Positions 42,659-50,703 of a stretch of 64,000 bases of DNA are shown piece after piece (position 1 is the stretch's first letter; each line of letters starts with the position of its first letter). The translations under genes were made by a program, and so were the position numbers. The DNA comes from Nitrospirillum viridazoti CBAmc (lineage in GTDB: Bacteria > Pseudomonadota > Alphaproteobacteria > Azospirillales > Azospirillaceae). The notes under the pieces are model-generated. The model was not told the origin of the DNA and ran no database searches. It was given only the letters and a program-made list of their open reading frames with translations. The stretch lies in NCBI RefSeq assembly GCF_000730165.1, contig NZ_CP022113.1, positions 124,001 to 188,000 on the forward strand, written 5' to 3'.

Positions 42659-43237
42659 TCACTTCAGGCTCTTCAGCGCCAGGCGGGCCACGCCCCGCAA
42701 CGTGTCGGCGTCGGCGCCGGCCCTGGCCGACACCTTCAGCCCGGCCAGGGTGGCGCCCAGAAAGGCGGCGGCCGTTGGCACGTCCACGTCCGTTCCCATT
42801 TCACCCGCCGCCCGGGCGGCGGTCAGCTGGGTTTCCAGGGCCTGGGCCAGGGTATGGGCCGAGGCGTCACCGATGGCCGCGACCTCCGCGTCCGCCCGGC
42901 CGAACTCGCATACGGCGCTGACGCCCAGGCAGCTGGGATGATGGGACGCCGCCGCCTTGGCGATGAAGGCCATGAAGGCGTATTCCACCCCCGTCAGGGG
43001 CGTGGGCGCCGCCGTCATGGCGTGGATGAAATCGGCCACGTTCTCCTGGTTGTAGCGGCGCAGGGCCGCGAGATAGAGCTGCCGCTTGTCGCCGAAGGTG
43101 TCGTACAGGCTCTGCCGGCTAATCCTCATGGCGCGGAGCAAAGCGTCGGTCGAGGTGCCCTCGAAGCCGTGCTGGGAGAAAAGGGCGATGGCGGCGCCCA
43201 ACGCCACCTCGCCGTCGAATTCCTTGGGTCTCGCCAT
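42659..43237 (-). CDS. TetR-family repressor
   Basis: 192 residues from ATG 43237 (MARPKEFDGEVAL). The helix-turn-helix reads FEGTSTDALLRAMRISRQSLYDTFGDKRQLY. The C-terminal domain (about 60-190), with a Cys in HHPSCLGVSAVCEFG, is of the TetR_C group seen in regulators of reductases and efflux pumps. It lies 92 bases upstream of the SDR gene in the same direction and probably represses it at 42584-42599. Confidence 0.88.
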   Translation of the reverse strand: MARPKEFDGEVALGAAIALFSQHGFEGTSTDALLRAMRISRQSLYDTFGDKRQLYLAALRRYNQENVADFIHAMTAAPTPLTGVEYAFMAFIAKAAASHHPSCLGVSAVCEFGRADAEVAAIGDASAHTLAQALETQLTAARAAGEMGTDVDVPTAAAFLGATLAGLKVSARAGADADTLRGVARLALKSLK

Positions 43238-43561
43238 GATTCCCAGATAGTGATTCCAGACTGATCTGTCCATAATTATTCGACAAAAAGCCGCACGATT
43301 CTTCTAAATCCTTGGATGTGAAACGATATTGGCCGCCGCAAAAAGTGCCGCCCTGCAACATTTAACAAGGCTTAACGCCAAATCGGTGCAGGTCCGGACA
43401 ATAGTGGTGCGGTTGGCGCACATACACTGCAAGGCGAATGGGGGCTAAGCCGCCGCCTGGTTGGGGTCCGTCACGGACCTCTGGCATCCCCCCTGTGATC
43501 ACCAGACCTGAGGCCCGCGGTTCCCCGACTGCCGGCCCGGAACAGAGATGAGGGACGCGAG
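43238..43561. other. 324-base divergent region TetR/LysR with 7-1-7 palindrome
   Basis: AT-rich near 43260-43330, probably the TetR promoter. GGTCCGT, C, ACGGACC at 43465-43479 is a perfect palindrome about 83 bases before the LysR gene and could be its autoregulatory site. No ORF is credible here. Confidence 0.45.
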
Positions 43562-44554
43562 ATGTCAGACGTTGCGATGAAGTACTTCTACGCCACCGCC
43601 ATCCACGGGTCGATGCGCGCGGCCAGCCAGAAGATGAACGTGGCGGTGTCCTCCGTCAGCCGGCAGATCGCCCAGCTGGAGGCGGCCATGGGCATGCCCC
43701 TGCTGGAGACCGGCCGCCGGTCGGTGAAGCTCACCACCGCCGGGCAAATGGTATTCGACTACTACCAGGCGCAGATGGCCGACCGTGAGGCCTTCACCGC
43801 CCGGCTCGAGGCGTTGCGCGGCATGCGCATGGGCACGGTGGAACTGGCGGTGGGCGAGGGCTGCACCGTCCAGGCCGTGCAGGGCGTGCTGGAGACCTTC
43901 CAAAGCCGCTATCCCGGCGTCGAGCTGGCGCTGCACACCGTCTCAACCGCCGAGCTGGTGCGCATGGTGGTGGATGACGAGGTGCACATCGCCATCGGCG
44001 CCCAGATTCCCAGCGATCCCAAGGTGCGCGTCCGCACCTCCGCCCGCCAGCCGCTGATGGTGGTCAGCCGCCCCGACCACGCCGTGGCCAAGCGTGGGGC
44101 GGTGACCCTGCAGGATCTGTCCGCCCACGATCTGTGCCTGTCGCCGCGTGACACCCGCATCCGCCAGCTGCTGTCGGCGGCGGAAATGCGCCACCAGGTC
44201 TGGCTGCGCGCCACCATCACCACCAATTCCGTCCATACCATGCGTGAACTGGCGCTCAGCGGTCGCGCCGCCACCATCCTGCCGCGCGCCGCTGTGCTGG
44301 CCGATCTTGAGGACGGCTGCCTGGTGGCCACGCCGTTGTGCGACGTCGATACCGACACCACGACCGTCGACCTGGTGACCCGCCTGGGCCGTCAACTGCC
44401 CCACGCCGCCACGCTGGCCCTGTCGCTGCTGGAACAGCAGGTGCACCGTTGGGGCCAGGGCGGCGGCTATCAGGCGGGCGCTCCCGCCACCGCGCCCATG
44501 GCCGCGGTTCACGGCCGGGCCGAACGCCGCGTGGGGTTGGAGGCCGTTGCCTGA
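43562..44554 (+). CDS. LysR-family transcriptional regulator
   Basis: 330 residues preceded by GAGGGACG. Helix-turn-helix MKYFYATAIHGSMRAASQKMNVAVSSVSRQIAQLE, then an effector domain with GTVELAVGEGCTVQAV and LSPRDTRIRQLL. The helix spacing is slightly unusual: the first helix begins FYATAIHGSMRAAS instead of the common F..V...gS...AA, but the pattern is intact. The C-terminal 35 residues are Gly/Ala-rich. No enzymatic gene is directly divergent; the next gene on the right is folB on the opposite strand. Target unknown. Confidence 0.87.
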   Translation: MSDVAMKYFYATAIHGSMRAASQKMNVAVSSVSRQIAQLEAAMGMPLLETGRRSVKLTTAGQMVFDYYQAQMADREAFTARLEALRGMRMGTVELAVGEGCTVQAVQGVLETFQSRYPGVELALHTVSTAELVRMVVDDEVHIAIGAQIPSDPKVRVRTSARQPLMVVSRPDHAVAKRGAVTLQDLSAHDLCLSPRDTRIRQLLSAAEMRHQVWLRATITTNSVHTMRELALSGRAATILPRAAVLADLEDGCLVATPLCDVDTDTTTVDLVTRLGRQLPHAATLALSLLEQQVHRWGQGGGYQAGAPATAPMAAVHGRAERRVGLEAVA

Positions 44555-44634
44555 GCCGGCCGCGCCGCCGTGGTCATGGAAAGAGGGCGGGTCTGCCGGT
44601 CCGCCCCTTCGCGCCCGGAGGAGGCCCGCGCGGA

Positions 44635-45000
44635 TTATCCTCTCCCCCGGGTGATGCGCACCGATACGCCGTCGATGATGGCGGGAACGGGGGCGGAGGG
44701 CTTGTCCACCTGCACCGTGATGGTGTCGATGCGGGGGAATTCATCCAACAGGGTGCCGGCCACCGCCTCCGCCACCGCCTCGATGGTCATGAAGCGCCGG
44801 GCGGTGGCGACGCGGGTGGTCGCCGCCGTCAGCTTGGCATAACACACGCTCAGATCCCAATCGTCGGCCTTGCCTGCCACCGACAGATCCAGCGTGCAGT
44901 CCAGCGAGATGTAGAAACGCTGGCCCAGCTTGGCCTCTTCCGCCGTCAGGCCGTGGTGGGCGTAGATGGCGATGCGGTGGACCAGGATGTGATCGGTCAT
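44635..45000 (-). CDS. folB: Dihydroneopterin aldolase FolB
   Basis: 121 residues from ATG 45000 (MTDHILVHRIAIYAHHG). Conserved Tyr/His/His/Gly near the start, LGQRFYISLD and the catalytic Lys in VDKPSAP are present. It converts dihydroneopterin to 6-hydroxymethyl-dihydropterin in folate synthesis. The in-frame upstream extension is a short tandem repeat (45028-45072) and was rejected. Other fol genes are not adjacent. Confidence 0.9.
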   Translation of the reverse strand: MTDHILVHRIAIYAHHGLTAEEAKLGQRFYISLDCTLDLSVAGKADDWDLSVCYAKLTAATTRVATARRFMTIEAVAEAVAGTLLDEFPRIDTITVQVDKPSAPVPAIIDGVSVRITRGRG

Positions 45001-45027
45001 GGGGTGGTTTCCTCTCAAGGCCGGGGG

Positions 45028-45072
45028 CAACGCCACTGGGGTCAACGCCATTGGGGCCAACGCCGCTGGGCC
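45028..45072. repeat. Three imperfect 15-bp tandem repeats in folB leader
   Basis: Units CAACGCCACTGGGGT, CAACGCCATTGGGGC and CAACGCCGCTGGGCC, tandem, ending about 28 bases before the folB start. Copy number could vary between strains. Confidence 0.55.
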
Positions 45073-45264
45073 CGGCACAGGCTGCCCTTTCCCCGGTGCG
45101 CTGTCACGGCCGTTCCGTCACGCCTTGCCCTGCCCGCGCTGTGGCATAAATGTGGGCATGTGATTTGGCTGTTGCGCCGGGAAAGGGGCCGTCGCAGGGT
45201 GGCGCCCTCCGTCCTATAATGGCCATCCCCAGCGGGTTCTCCCGTAAAACCGGATCGTACGCCC

Positions 45265-46371
45265 ATGCCTGCCGCCCCCGCCGGGACTCTCGCCGTCCAC
45301 CGCCAGCGTTTGCGCCTGGATTGCCCCGTCGTTTTCCCCGGCTTCCGCACCCTGACCCCGGCGGAGGAATTTCGGGCCGTGGCAGACTGGTGCGACGCGA
45401 ACGGCGTCACCCATGACCAGTACGGCCAGGGCGACCTGCTGACGGCGTTCGAGGGCACGGTGGCGGGTCTGCTGGGCAAGGAGGCGGCGGCCTTCATGCC
45501 CAGCGGCGTCATGGCCCAGCTGATCGCCATGCGGCTGTGGACCGAGGTCAGCGGCGTACCCCGCTTCGGCATGCCCCACACCTCCCACCTCGCCCTGCAT
45601 GAGGAGGAGGCCTATCAGGCCTTGTTCAATTTCCACGGCGTGCCGGTGGGTGATCGCCGCCGGCCCATCCTGGCCCGCGATCTGGCGGCTGTGTCCCAGC
45701 CGCTGGCGTGCCTGTTGGTGGAACTGCCCTTGCGCGAGATCGGCGGGCAACTGCCGGACTGGGATGAGTTGCAGGCCCTGAAGGAATTGGCGCGGTCGCG
45801 CCAGCTGCCGCTGCACATGGATGGTGCCCGCCTGTGGGAAAGCCGCGCCTATTACGGCCGCAGCTATGCCGAGATCGCCGCCGGCTTCGCCTCCGTCTAC
45901 GTCTCGGTCTACAAGGGCATCGGCGGCGTCGCCGGGGCGGTGCTGGCCGGTGGTGCCGATTTCATCGCCAACGCCCGGCTGTGGCAACGGCGCCTGGGCG
46001 GCACCCTGGTGCGGCAGAGCCCCATGGTGGCCACCGCCGCCATGCGGTTCGAGACGCGGCTGGCCCAGATGGACGCCTGCTACCGCCGCACCCTGGACCT
46101 GGCGGCGGGCCTGGGCGGCATTCCCGGCATCCGCCTGAACCCCGCCGTGCCGCAGACCAACATGCTGCACATCTTCTTCGACCGTCCCGCGGAGATGGTG
46201 GCGGAGACGCGGGACGCCATCGCCGGCGACGAGGGCCGCTGGGTGGCGGGGGAAATCCGCTCCACCGACGTGCCGGGCTGGAGCGTGACCGAGCTGTATG
46301 TCGGCGACACCCTGCTGGGCCTCGACAACGCCCAGGTGCTGCCCTACTTCGCGCGGCTGGCCGGCGTTTGA
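45265..46371 (+). CDS. Threonine aldolase-family PLP enzyme
   Basis: 368 residues. PLP fold type I with the cofactor Lys in VYKGIGG (about residue 217) and the Asp in HMDGARLW (about 186). FMPSGVMAQL binds the cofactor phosphate region. It resembles low-specificity L-threonine aldolases that cleave beta-hydroxy amino acids to glycine and an aldehyde. It is divergent from folB. It differs somewhat from LtaE in the first 50 residues, so a related beta-hydroxyaspartate or allo-threonine preference cannot be excluded. The 282 bases after it (46372-46653) show nothing. Confidence 0.85.
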   Translation: MPAAPAGTLAVHRQRLRLDCPVVFPGFRTLTPAEEFRAVADWCDANGVTHDQYGQGDLLTAFEGTVAGLLGKEAAAFMPSGVMAQLIAMRLWTEVSGVPRFGMPHTSHLALHEEEAYQALFNFHGVPVGDRRRPILARDLAAVSQPLACLLVELPLREIGGQLPDWDELQALKELARSRQLPLHMDGARLWESRAYYGRSYAEIAAGFASVYVSVYKGIGGVAGAVLAGGADFIANARLWQRRLGGTLVRQSPMVATAAMRFETRLAQMDACYRRTLDLAAGLGGIPGIRLNPAVPQTNMLHIFFDRPAEMVAETRDAIAGDEGRWVAGEIRSTDVPGWSVTELYVGDTLLGLDNAQVLPYFARLAGV

Positions 46372-46653
46372 CGGACGGCGCCAAGCGGGTCGTCGCTGTC
46401 TCAGGCGAGCTGAATCTCGCGTAAGCGCTATCCGGAAATTCAACGCCGTATTCGGGATGTCGGATTGTTCGAGAGCGACAATGCAGCACCCCTTCGCGTC
46501 TTTGGCGCGCTGGAATTGGGCGGCGGAATACGGGAACCCCTATCCGCGCGGGGGCCTGTCGATAAAGTCCATTAATTCAATGATAAACGAAACTTCTTGA
46601 GCACGCCGTCGTGTAAGAGTGGGCCATTGTTTTGCAGGGGTACTCGCAGTGCC

Positions 46654-47379
46654 TCACCCCCGCCCCAGGAAGGGCTGCCCTATCGGCAGGATCACGGATT
46701 CCAGGACGTTGATCTCTGCCGGCATCGCCGCGACGCAGTGGATCAGGTCGGCCACGTGTTCCGGCTGCATGGTTTGTTCCGGGCCAAGCCGGTCCAGCCC
46801 GGGAACCAAGTTCGTCATGGCCGAGCCCGGGCGGATGACGCCGGCGGTGATGCCGTGGCCGCGGCCGTCCAAGGCGATGGCGCGCGTCAGCCCGTCCAGC
46901 GCGAATTTCGACGCGGTGTAGGCGGCGGTGTCCTCGCGCGGGGTCAAGGCGGAGATGCTGCCGACCATCAGGATGCGCCCCCGCCGACGGGGTTTCATCA
47001 GCCTAACGGCCGCGCGGCTGCACAGGAACGCCGACGTCAGGTTGATGTCCAGCACCGCCCGCCACCGGGCCAGGGTCAATTCCTCCAGCGGGGTCTTGTC
47101 GGCGATGCCGGCATTGTTCACCAGCAGATCGGGGGAGCCGAGGTCATGGCCGATGGCGGCGAACACGTTCTCCACTTGATCTTCCCGCGTCACGTCGGCG
47201 GCGTAGGCCTGGGCGCTGCCACCGGCGGCCCGCGCCTCGGCCGCGACCGCCTCCAGCCGATCCAAGCTGCGGGCGACCAAGGCAACCTTCATGCCCGCCG
47301 CCGCCAGCCTGCGACCCACGGCCGCCCCGATGCCGGAACTGGCGCCTGTCACGATCGCCACCTGGCCGGAAAGATCCAT
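46654..47379 (-). CDS. Short-chain dehydrogenase/reductase (YdfG/NADP-serine DH-like)
   Basis: 241 residues. Cofactor motif TGASSGIGAA, NNAG in LLVNNAGIAD, and catalytic Ser (GSISALT) and YTASKFA. The C-terminus (HVADLIHCVAAMPAEINV) is typical of classical SDRs acting on small hydroxy acids or aldehydes such as YdfG. GAGGA precedes the ATG. It is divergent from a YkgJ-family gene with only 48 bases between starts, so they share a promoter region. Confidence 0.87.
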   Translation of the reverse strand: MDLSGQVAIVTGASSGIGAAVGRRLAAAGMKVALVARSLDRLEAVAAEARAAGGSAQAYAADVTREDQVENVFAAIGHDLGSPDLLVNNAGIADKTPLEELTLARWRAVLDINLTSAFLCSRAAVRLMKPRRRGRILMVGSISALTPREDTAAYTASKFALDGLTRAIALDGRGHGITAGVIRPGSAMTNLVPGLDRLGPEQTMQPEHVADLIHCVAAMPAEINVLESVILPIGQPFLGRG

Positions 47380-47427
47380 CGTTGAAATCCTCTATTCATG
47401 TTGAACCGACCATGCTTCTAATATGAC

Positions 47428-47955
47428 ATGGACAAAGATAATACGACATCGGCAAACAGTGATGGGCAACGGCCACCCCAAGACCAGGACGCCATCCCCT
47501 GTGACGGCTGCGTCCAGTGCTGTCGGAACGACCAGGTGATCCTGCATCCCGAGGCTGGCGACGACCTGGGGTTCTACCTGTGGGAGCCGATCGTTTCCGC
47601 GCTCTATCCTGGCCGGACCGTGCCGGCGCTGAAGCGCAACCCCGCCACCGGCGATTGCGTCTACCTGGTCGAAACCGGGTGCTCCATCCACGCCCGGCGG
47701 CCCTCGGTCTGCCGCCGCTTCCACTGCGCCCGTACGGCGTTGGCGCTGGAGCGCCTGCCCCGCCGGGTCCGCAAGATCCTGTTGCGGCGTGGGGACGTGT
47801 TTGACGACGCCCTGCTGGCGCGCGGCCGCGACCGGCTGCAACGCGCCCGCGAGATGGGGCTGGAACAAGTGCTGGACACCGACCAGCAGGTGGCGGCGTT
47901 TGAGCGCATCGCGGAGATGCCGCCTCCAAAGCCGGTCCCCCCTAGGCGACGCTAA
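47428..47955 (+). CDS. YkgJ/FliB-family Cys-cluster protein
   Basis: 175 residues. The Cys cluster CDGCVQCCRND near residue 25, a second region with GDCVYL...GCSIHARRPSVCRRFHC matches zinc/iron-chelating YkgJ-type proteins. Function of the family is unclear; Cys ligands suggest an Fe-S or Zn site. The C-terminal third is Arg-rich and Pro-rich. The convergent aldehyde dehydrogenase gene ends 42 bases away. The start has only a weak ribosome site. Confidence 0.83.
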   Translation: MDKDNTTSANSDGQRPPQDQDAIPCDGCVQCCRNDQVILHPEAGDDLGFYLWEPIVSALYPGRTVPALKRNPATGDCVYLVETGCSIHARRPSVCRRFHCARTALALERLPRRVRKILLRRGDVFDDALLARGRDRLQRAREMGLEQVLDTDQQVAAFERIAEMPPPKPVPPRRR

Positions 47956-47997
47956 GCGCCTTTGGGCGAGATCCGATCACCCATGATCGTGTTCCGC

Positions 47998-49410
47998 TCA
48001 ATGGGCACCGTGGACCACCCGGATTTCGGCGTAGGAGCGCAAGCCGGCCACGCCCATGCCCCGCCCGATGCCAGATTCCTTGAAGCCGCCGAACGGCAGG
48101 TCGGGTGTGGCGCCGCCGTGGCCGTTGATCCAGACGGTGCCGGCTTCCAGCCGCCGGGCGACGGCCTCGGCGCGGGCCTGGTCGCCACTCCAGACCGAGG
48201 CGCCCAGGCCGAAGCGCGTGGCGTTGGCCCGCGCCACCGCTTCTTCCTCAATGTCGAAGCCCAGGATGGGCAGCACCGGCCCGAACTGTTCCTCATCCAC
48301 CAGGCGCGCGCCCTCGGTGAGGCCGGTGACGATGGTGGGGGCGATGAAATAGCCCGGCCGGTCCAGGGCGCCACCCCCGGCCAGGATGCGTCCGCCCCGC
48401 GCCCGCGCGTCCTGGAGGATGGCCAGCACCTTGTCGAACTGCGGCCGGTTCTGCACCGGGCCCAAGTCGACGTCCGGCTCGAACCCGTTGCCCAGGCGCA
48501 CCCGCCGCGCCTCCGCCGCCAGGGCTTCGGCCAGCGCGTCGGCGATGGCGGCCTGGGCGTAGACGCGTTTCACCGCCATGCAGATCTGGCCGCTGTTGGC
48601 GAAGGCGCTGGCGAACAGACGGGGGGCGACCGCCGCCACGTCCACATCGTCCAGGACGATGGCGGCGTCGTTGCCGCCCAGTTCCAGCGACACTCTCTTC
48701 AGGGTCGCGGCGGCGGATGCCATTACCTTCTTGCCGGTGGCGGTCGAGCCGATGAAGGCGATCTTGTCGATGCCGGGATGGGTGGTCATCCACCGTCCCA
48801 GGGCGTCGCCACCCGACAGGGTGTTGACCAGCCCGGCCGGCAGGGCGCGGGCGGCGATTTCCCCCAGGCGCAGCGTGGCCAGCGGCGTGAAGGGCGAGGG
48901 CTTCACCACCACCGCGTTGCCGGCGGCCAGGGCCTGGGCCACCATCTGCATGGCCAGGATCAGCGGCGCGTTCCAGGGCGCGATCACCCCCACCACGCCC
49001 ATGGGGACGTAATCCAGGCGCACCGGCCCTTGCGGCCCCTCCCGCAGATAGCCGCCGCCGATGTCCAGCGCCGCCGTCCCCTCGATCCGGTCGGCGGCCA
49101 CCGCTACCTCGCGCCGCGCGGCGGTCAGGGGCTTGCCCTGCTCCCGCGTCAGCAGGGCGGCCAGCGCCTCCGTCTCCGCGCGGATGGCGTCGGCGAAGGC
49201 GCGCATGGCCGCGCGGCGGGCGGCCGTGTCCACCTGCCGCCAGGAGAGGAAGGCCGCCCGCGCGGCGGCGACCGCCAGGTCCAGGTGCGCCTCGCTGGCG
49301 TCCGGCGCCGTCGCGAAGGGCTCACCAGTGGCGGGATCGATGACGGGAAACGCACCATCGGCGGCCATGCCTTCGCCGCCGATGGTGAGAAGGAAGGGCG
49401 CCGACATCAT
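47998..49410 (-). CDS. Aldehyde dehydrogenase, vanillin/benzaldehyde type
   Basis: 470 residues. NAD-binding signature GSTATGKKVM, general base in LELGGND and the nucleophile Cys in SGQICMAVKR are present. It overlaps the upstream CMD gene by four bases (ATGA). In hydroxycinnamate pathways the lyase releases an aromatic aldehyde (vanillin from feruloyl-CoA), which this enzyme should oxidise to the acid. As the hydratase-lyase here has altered active-site residues, the actual aldehyde may differ. Confidence 0.88.
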   Translation of the reverse strand: MMSAPFLLTIGGEGMAADGAFPVIDPATGEPFATAPDASEAHLDLAVAAARAAFLSWRQVDTAARRAAMRAFADAIRAETEALAALLTREQGKPLTAARREVAVAADRIEGTAALDIGGGYLREGPQGPVRLDYVPMGVVGVIAPWNAPLILAMQMVAQALAAGNAVVVKPSPFTPLATLRLGEIAARALPAGLVNTLSGGDALGRWMTTHPGIDKIAFIGSTATGKKVMASAAATLKRVSLELGGNDAAIVLDDVDVAAVAPRLFASAFANSGQICMAVKRVYAQAAIADALAEALAAEARRVRLGNGFEPDVDLGPVQNRPQFDKVLAILQDARARGGRILAGGGALDRPGYFIAPTIVTGLTEGARLVDEEQFGPVLPILGFDIEEEAVARANATRFGLGASVWSGDQARAEAVARRLEAGTVWINGHGGATPDLPFGGFKESGIGRGMGVAGLRSYAEIRVVHGAH

Positions 49411-49745
49411 GACTTGCCTTCAGCCTGTCGCTGCTGGACCACCTCCAGGAACTTGCGGCTGGCGGAGATGGCGGACGGCCAGGACGCGTAAAAGGCCAGG
49501 TGGTTGATGGCCTCGCCGATCTCTTCCACCGTCAGGCCGTTGTCCAGCGCCAGGCCCAGATGGGCCGGCAGCTGCTCCGGCCGGTACATTGAGATCAGGG
49601 CGGCGATGGTGACCAGGCTGCGGTCGCGCTTGGACAGGCCCGGCCGCTCCCACACCTCGTTGTACAGAATGCGGTCGGTGTATTCGACCAAGGCCGGCAC
49701 AACCGCCGCCAACTCATTTCCCTTGCCGCTGCTTGGCCTTTGCAT
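49407..49745 (-). CDS. Carboxymuconolactone decarboxylase-family (CMD) protein
   Basis: 112 residues. The CMD core shows ERPGLSKRDRSLVTIAALI and the active helix LPAHLGLALDNGLTVEEI. The AhpD-type CxxC motif is absent, so it belongs to the PcaC-like group. PcaC-type proteins act in protocatechuate breakdown. It lies 66 bases downstream of the hydratase-lyase and overlaps the dehydrogenase start, so it is in the same operon; role in the pathway unknown. Confidence 0.83.
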   Translation of the reverse strand: MQRPSSGKGNELAAVVPALVEYTDRILYNEVWERPGLSKRDRSLVTIAALISMYRPEQLPAHLGLALDNGLTVEEIGEAINHLAFYASWPSAISASRKFLEVVQQRQAEGKS

Positions 49746-49810
49746 GCGTGGCTCCCTTCCATGCCGGGGGTCTCTGATCGCGCCGGACCAAAGCCCCCTT
49801 ATCGTGCGGG

Positions 49811-50692
49811 TTATTCGGCGCGGACGTAGTTGCCCAGGCCGGGGCGGAAGGACTTCTCGTCCAGGAACTGCTTCAGGCCCTGCTCCTTGCCGCGCTCCGG
49901 ATCCACGAAATTGGTCTGGTCGACCTTGGCGGTCAGGTATTCCGACGCCTGCTCCCAGGTCATTTCGCGCGCATACTTGTAGGCCATCCGGGCCTGGCGC
50001 AGCACGGTGGGGTTCTTGCCCAGCAGCGTCCGGGCGATTTCCGCCGTCCGGGCCCGCAGCTGTTCCTTGGGCACCGCCTCGTTGGCCAGTCCCAGCGCCA
50101 CGGCCTTGGCGCCGTCGAACTTCTCGCCCGACATGACATAGTACAGCGCCTGGCGGTCGCCCATCACGGTGCTGATGGCCTTGGAGACGACGCCGCCGGG
50201 GATGACGCCCCAGTTGATTTCCGACAGCCCGAACACCGCCTTTTCATCGGTGACGGCCAGGTCGCAACAGATCAGCGGCGTGAACGCGCCGCCGAAGCAC
50301 CAGCCGTTGACCATGGCGATGGTCGGCTTGGCGTAGTGCATCAGGGTGCGCCATTGCCAGGCTCGCGTGGAGCGATAGGCGCGGTGGCGCTCGATATCGG
50401 ATAGCCCGTCCGTGGCCCGGAAGAAGTCCTTCAGGTCCATACCGGCGGAGAAGGCCTCGCCCACCCCGGTCAGGACGACGACGCCGCAGCGGTCGTCGGT
50501 TTCCAGCGCGTCCAGCACCTCGTTCATCTCACGGGCCAGCCCGACGCTCATGGCGTTGCGCTTGGCCGGCCGGTTGAGCTGTACCCAGGCGATGCCGTCC
50601 TCAAACTCGACCAGTACTTCCTTGCCACCCGGGATGGGCTTTTCGGCAACGGGCGTCTCAATTTTCGTCATATCGGATGCCATGGCTTCCAC
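49811..50692 (-). CDS. Hydroxycinnamoyl-CoA hydratase-lyase-like (FerB/Ech family)
   Basis: 293 residues from GTG 50692, with AGGAG 7 bases upstream that overlaps the ferA stop. It aligns along its length to Pseudomonas HCHL: NRPAKRNAMS, MVNGWCFGG and the catalytic Glu in LSEINWG (E158, equal to E143). Three substrate-pocket positions differ from the studied enzyme by my alignment from memory: Phe90 for Tyr75, Thr138 for Ser123 and Thr254 for Tyr239. The tyrosines bind the 4-hydroxyl of feruloyl-CoA. Chain cleavage of a different cinnamoyl-CoA is therefore possible. Confidence 0.85.
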   Translation of the reverse strand: MEAMASDMTKIETPVAEKPIPGGKEVLVEFEDGIAWVQLNRPAKRNAMSVGLAREMNEVLDALETDDRCGVVVLTGVGEAFSAGMDLKDFFRATDGLSDIERHRAYRSTRAWQWRTLMHYAKPTIAMVNGWCFGGAFTPLICCDLAVTDEKAVFGLSEINWGVIPGGVVSKAISTVMGDRQALYYVMSGEKFDGAKAVALGLANEAVPKEQLRARTAEIARTLLGKNPTVLRQARMAYKYAREMTWEQASEYLTAKVDQTNFVDPERGKEQGLKQFLDEKSFRPGLGNYVRAE

Positions 50693-50703
50693 GGGGATGC
50701 TCC

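Noticed and set aside
45001-45078. N-terminal extension of FolB
   Set aside because: It is made of the 15-bp tandem repeats; FolB homologues begin near the ATG at 45000.
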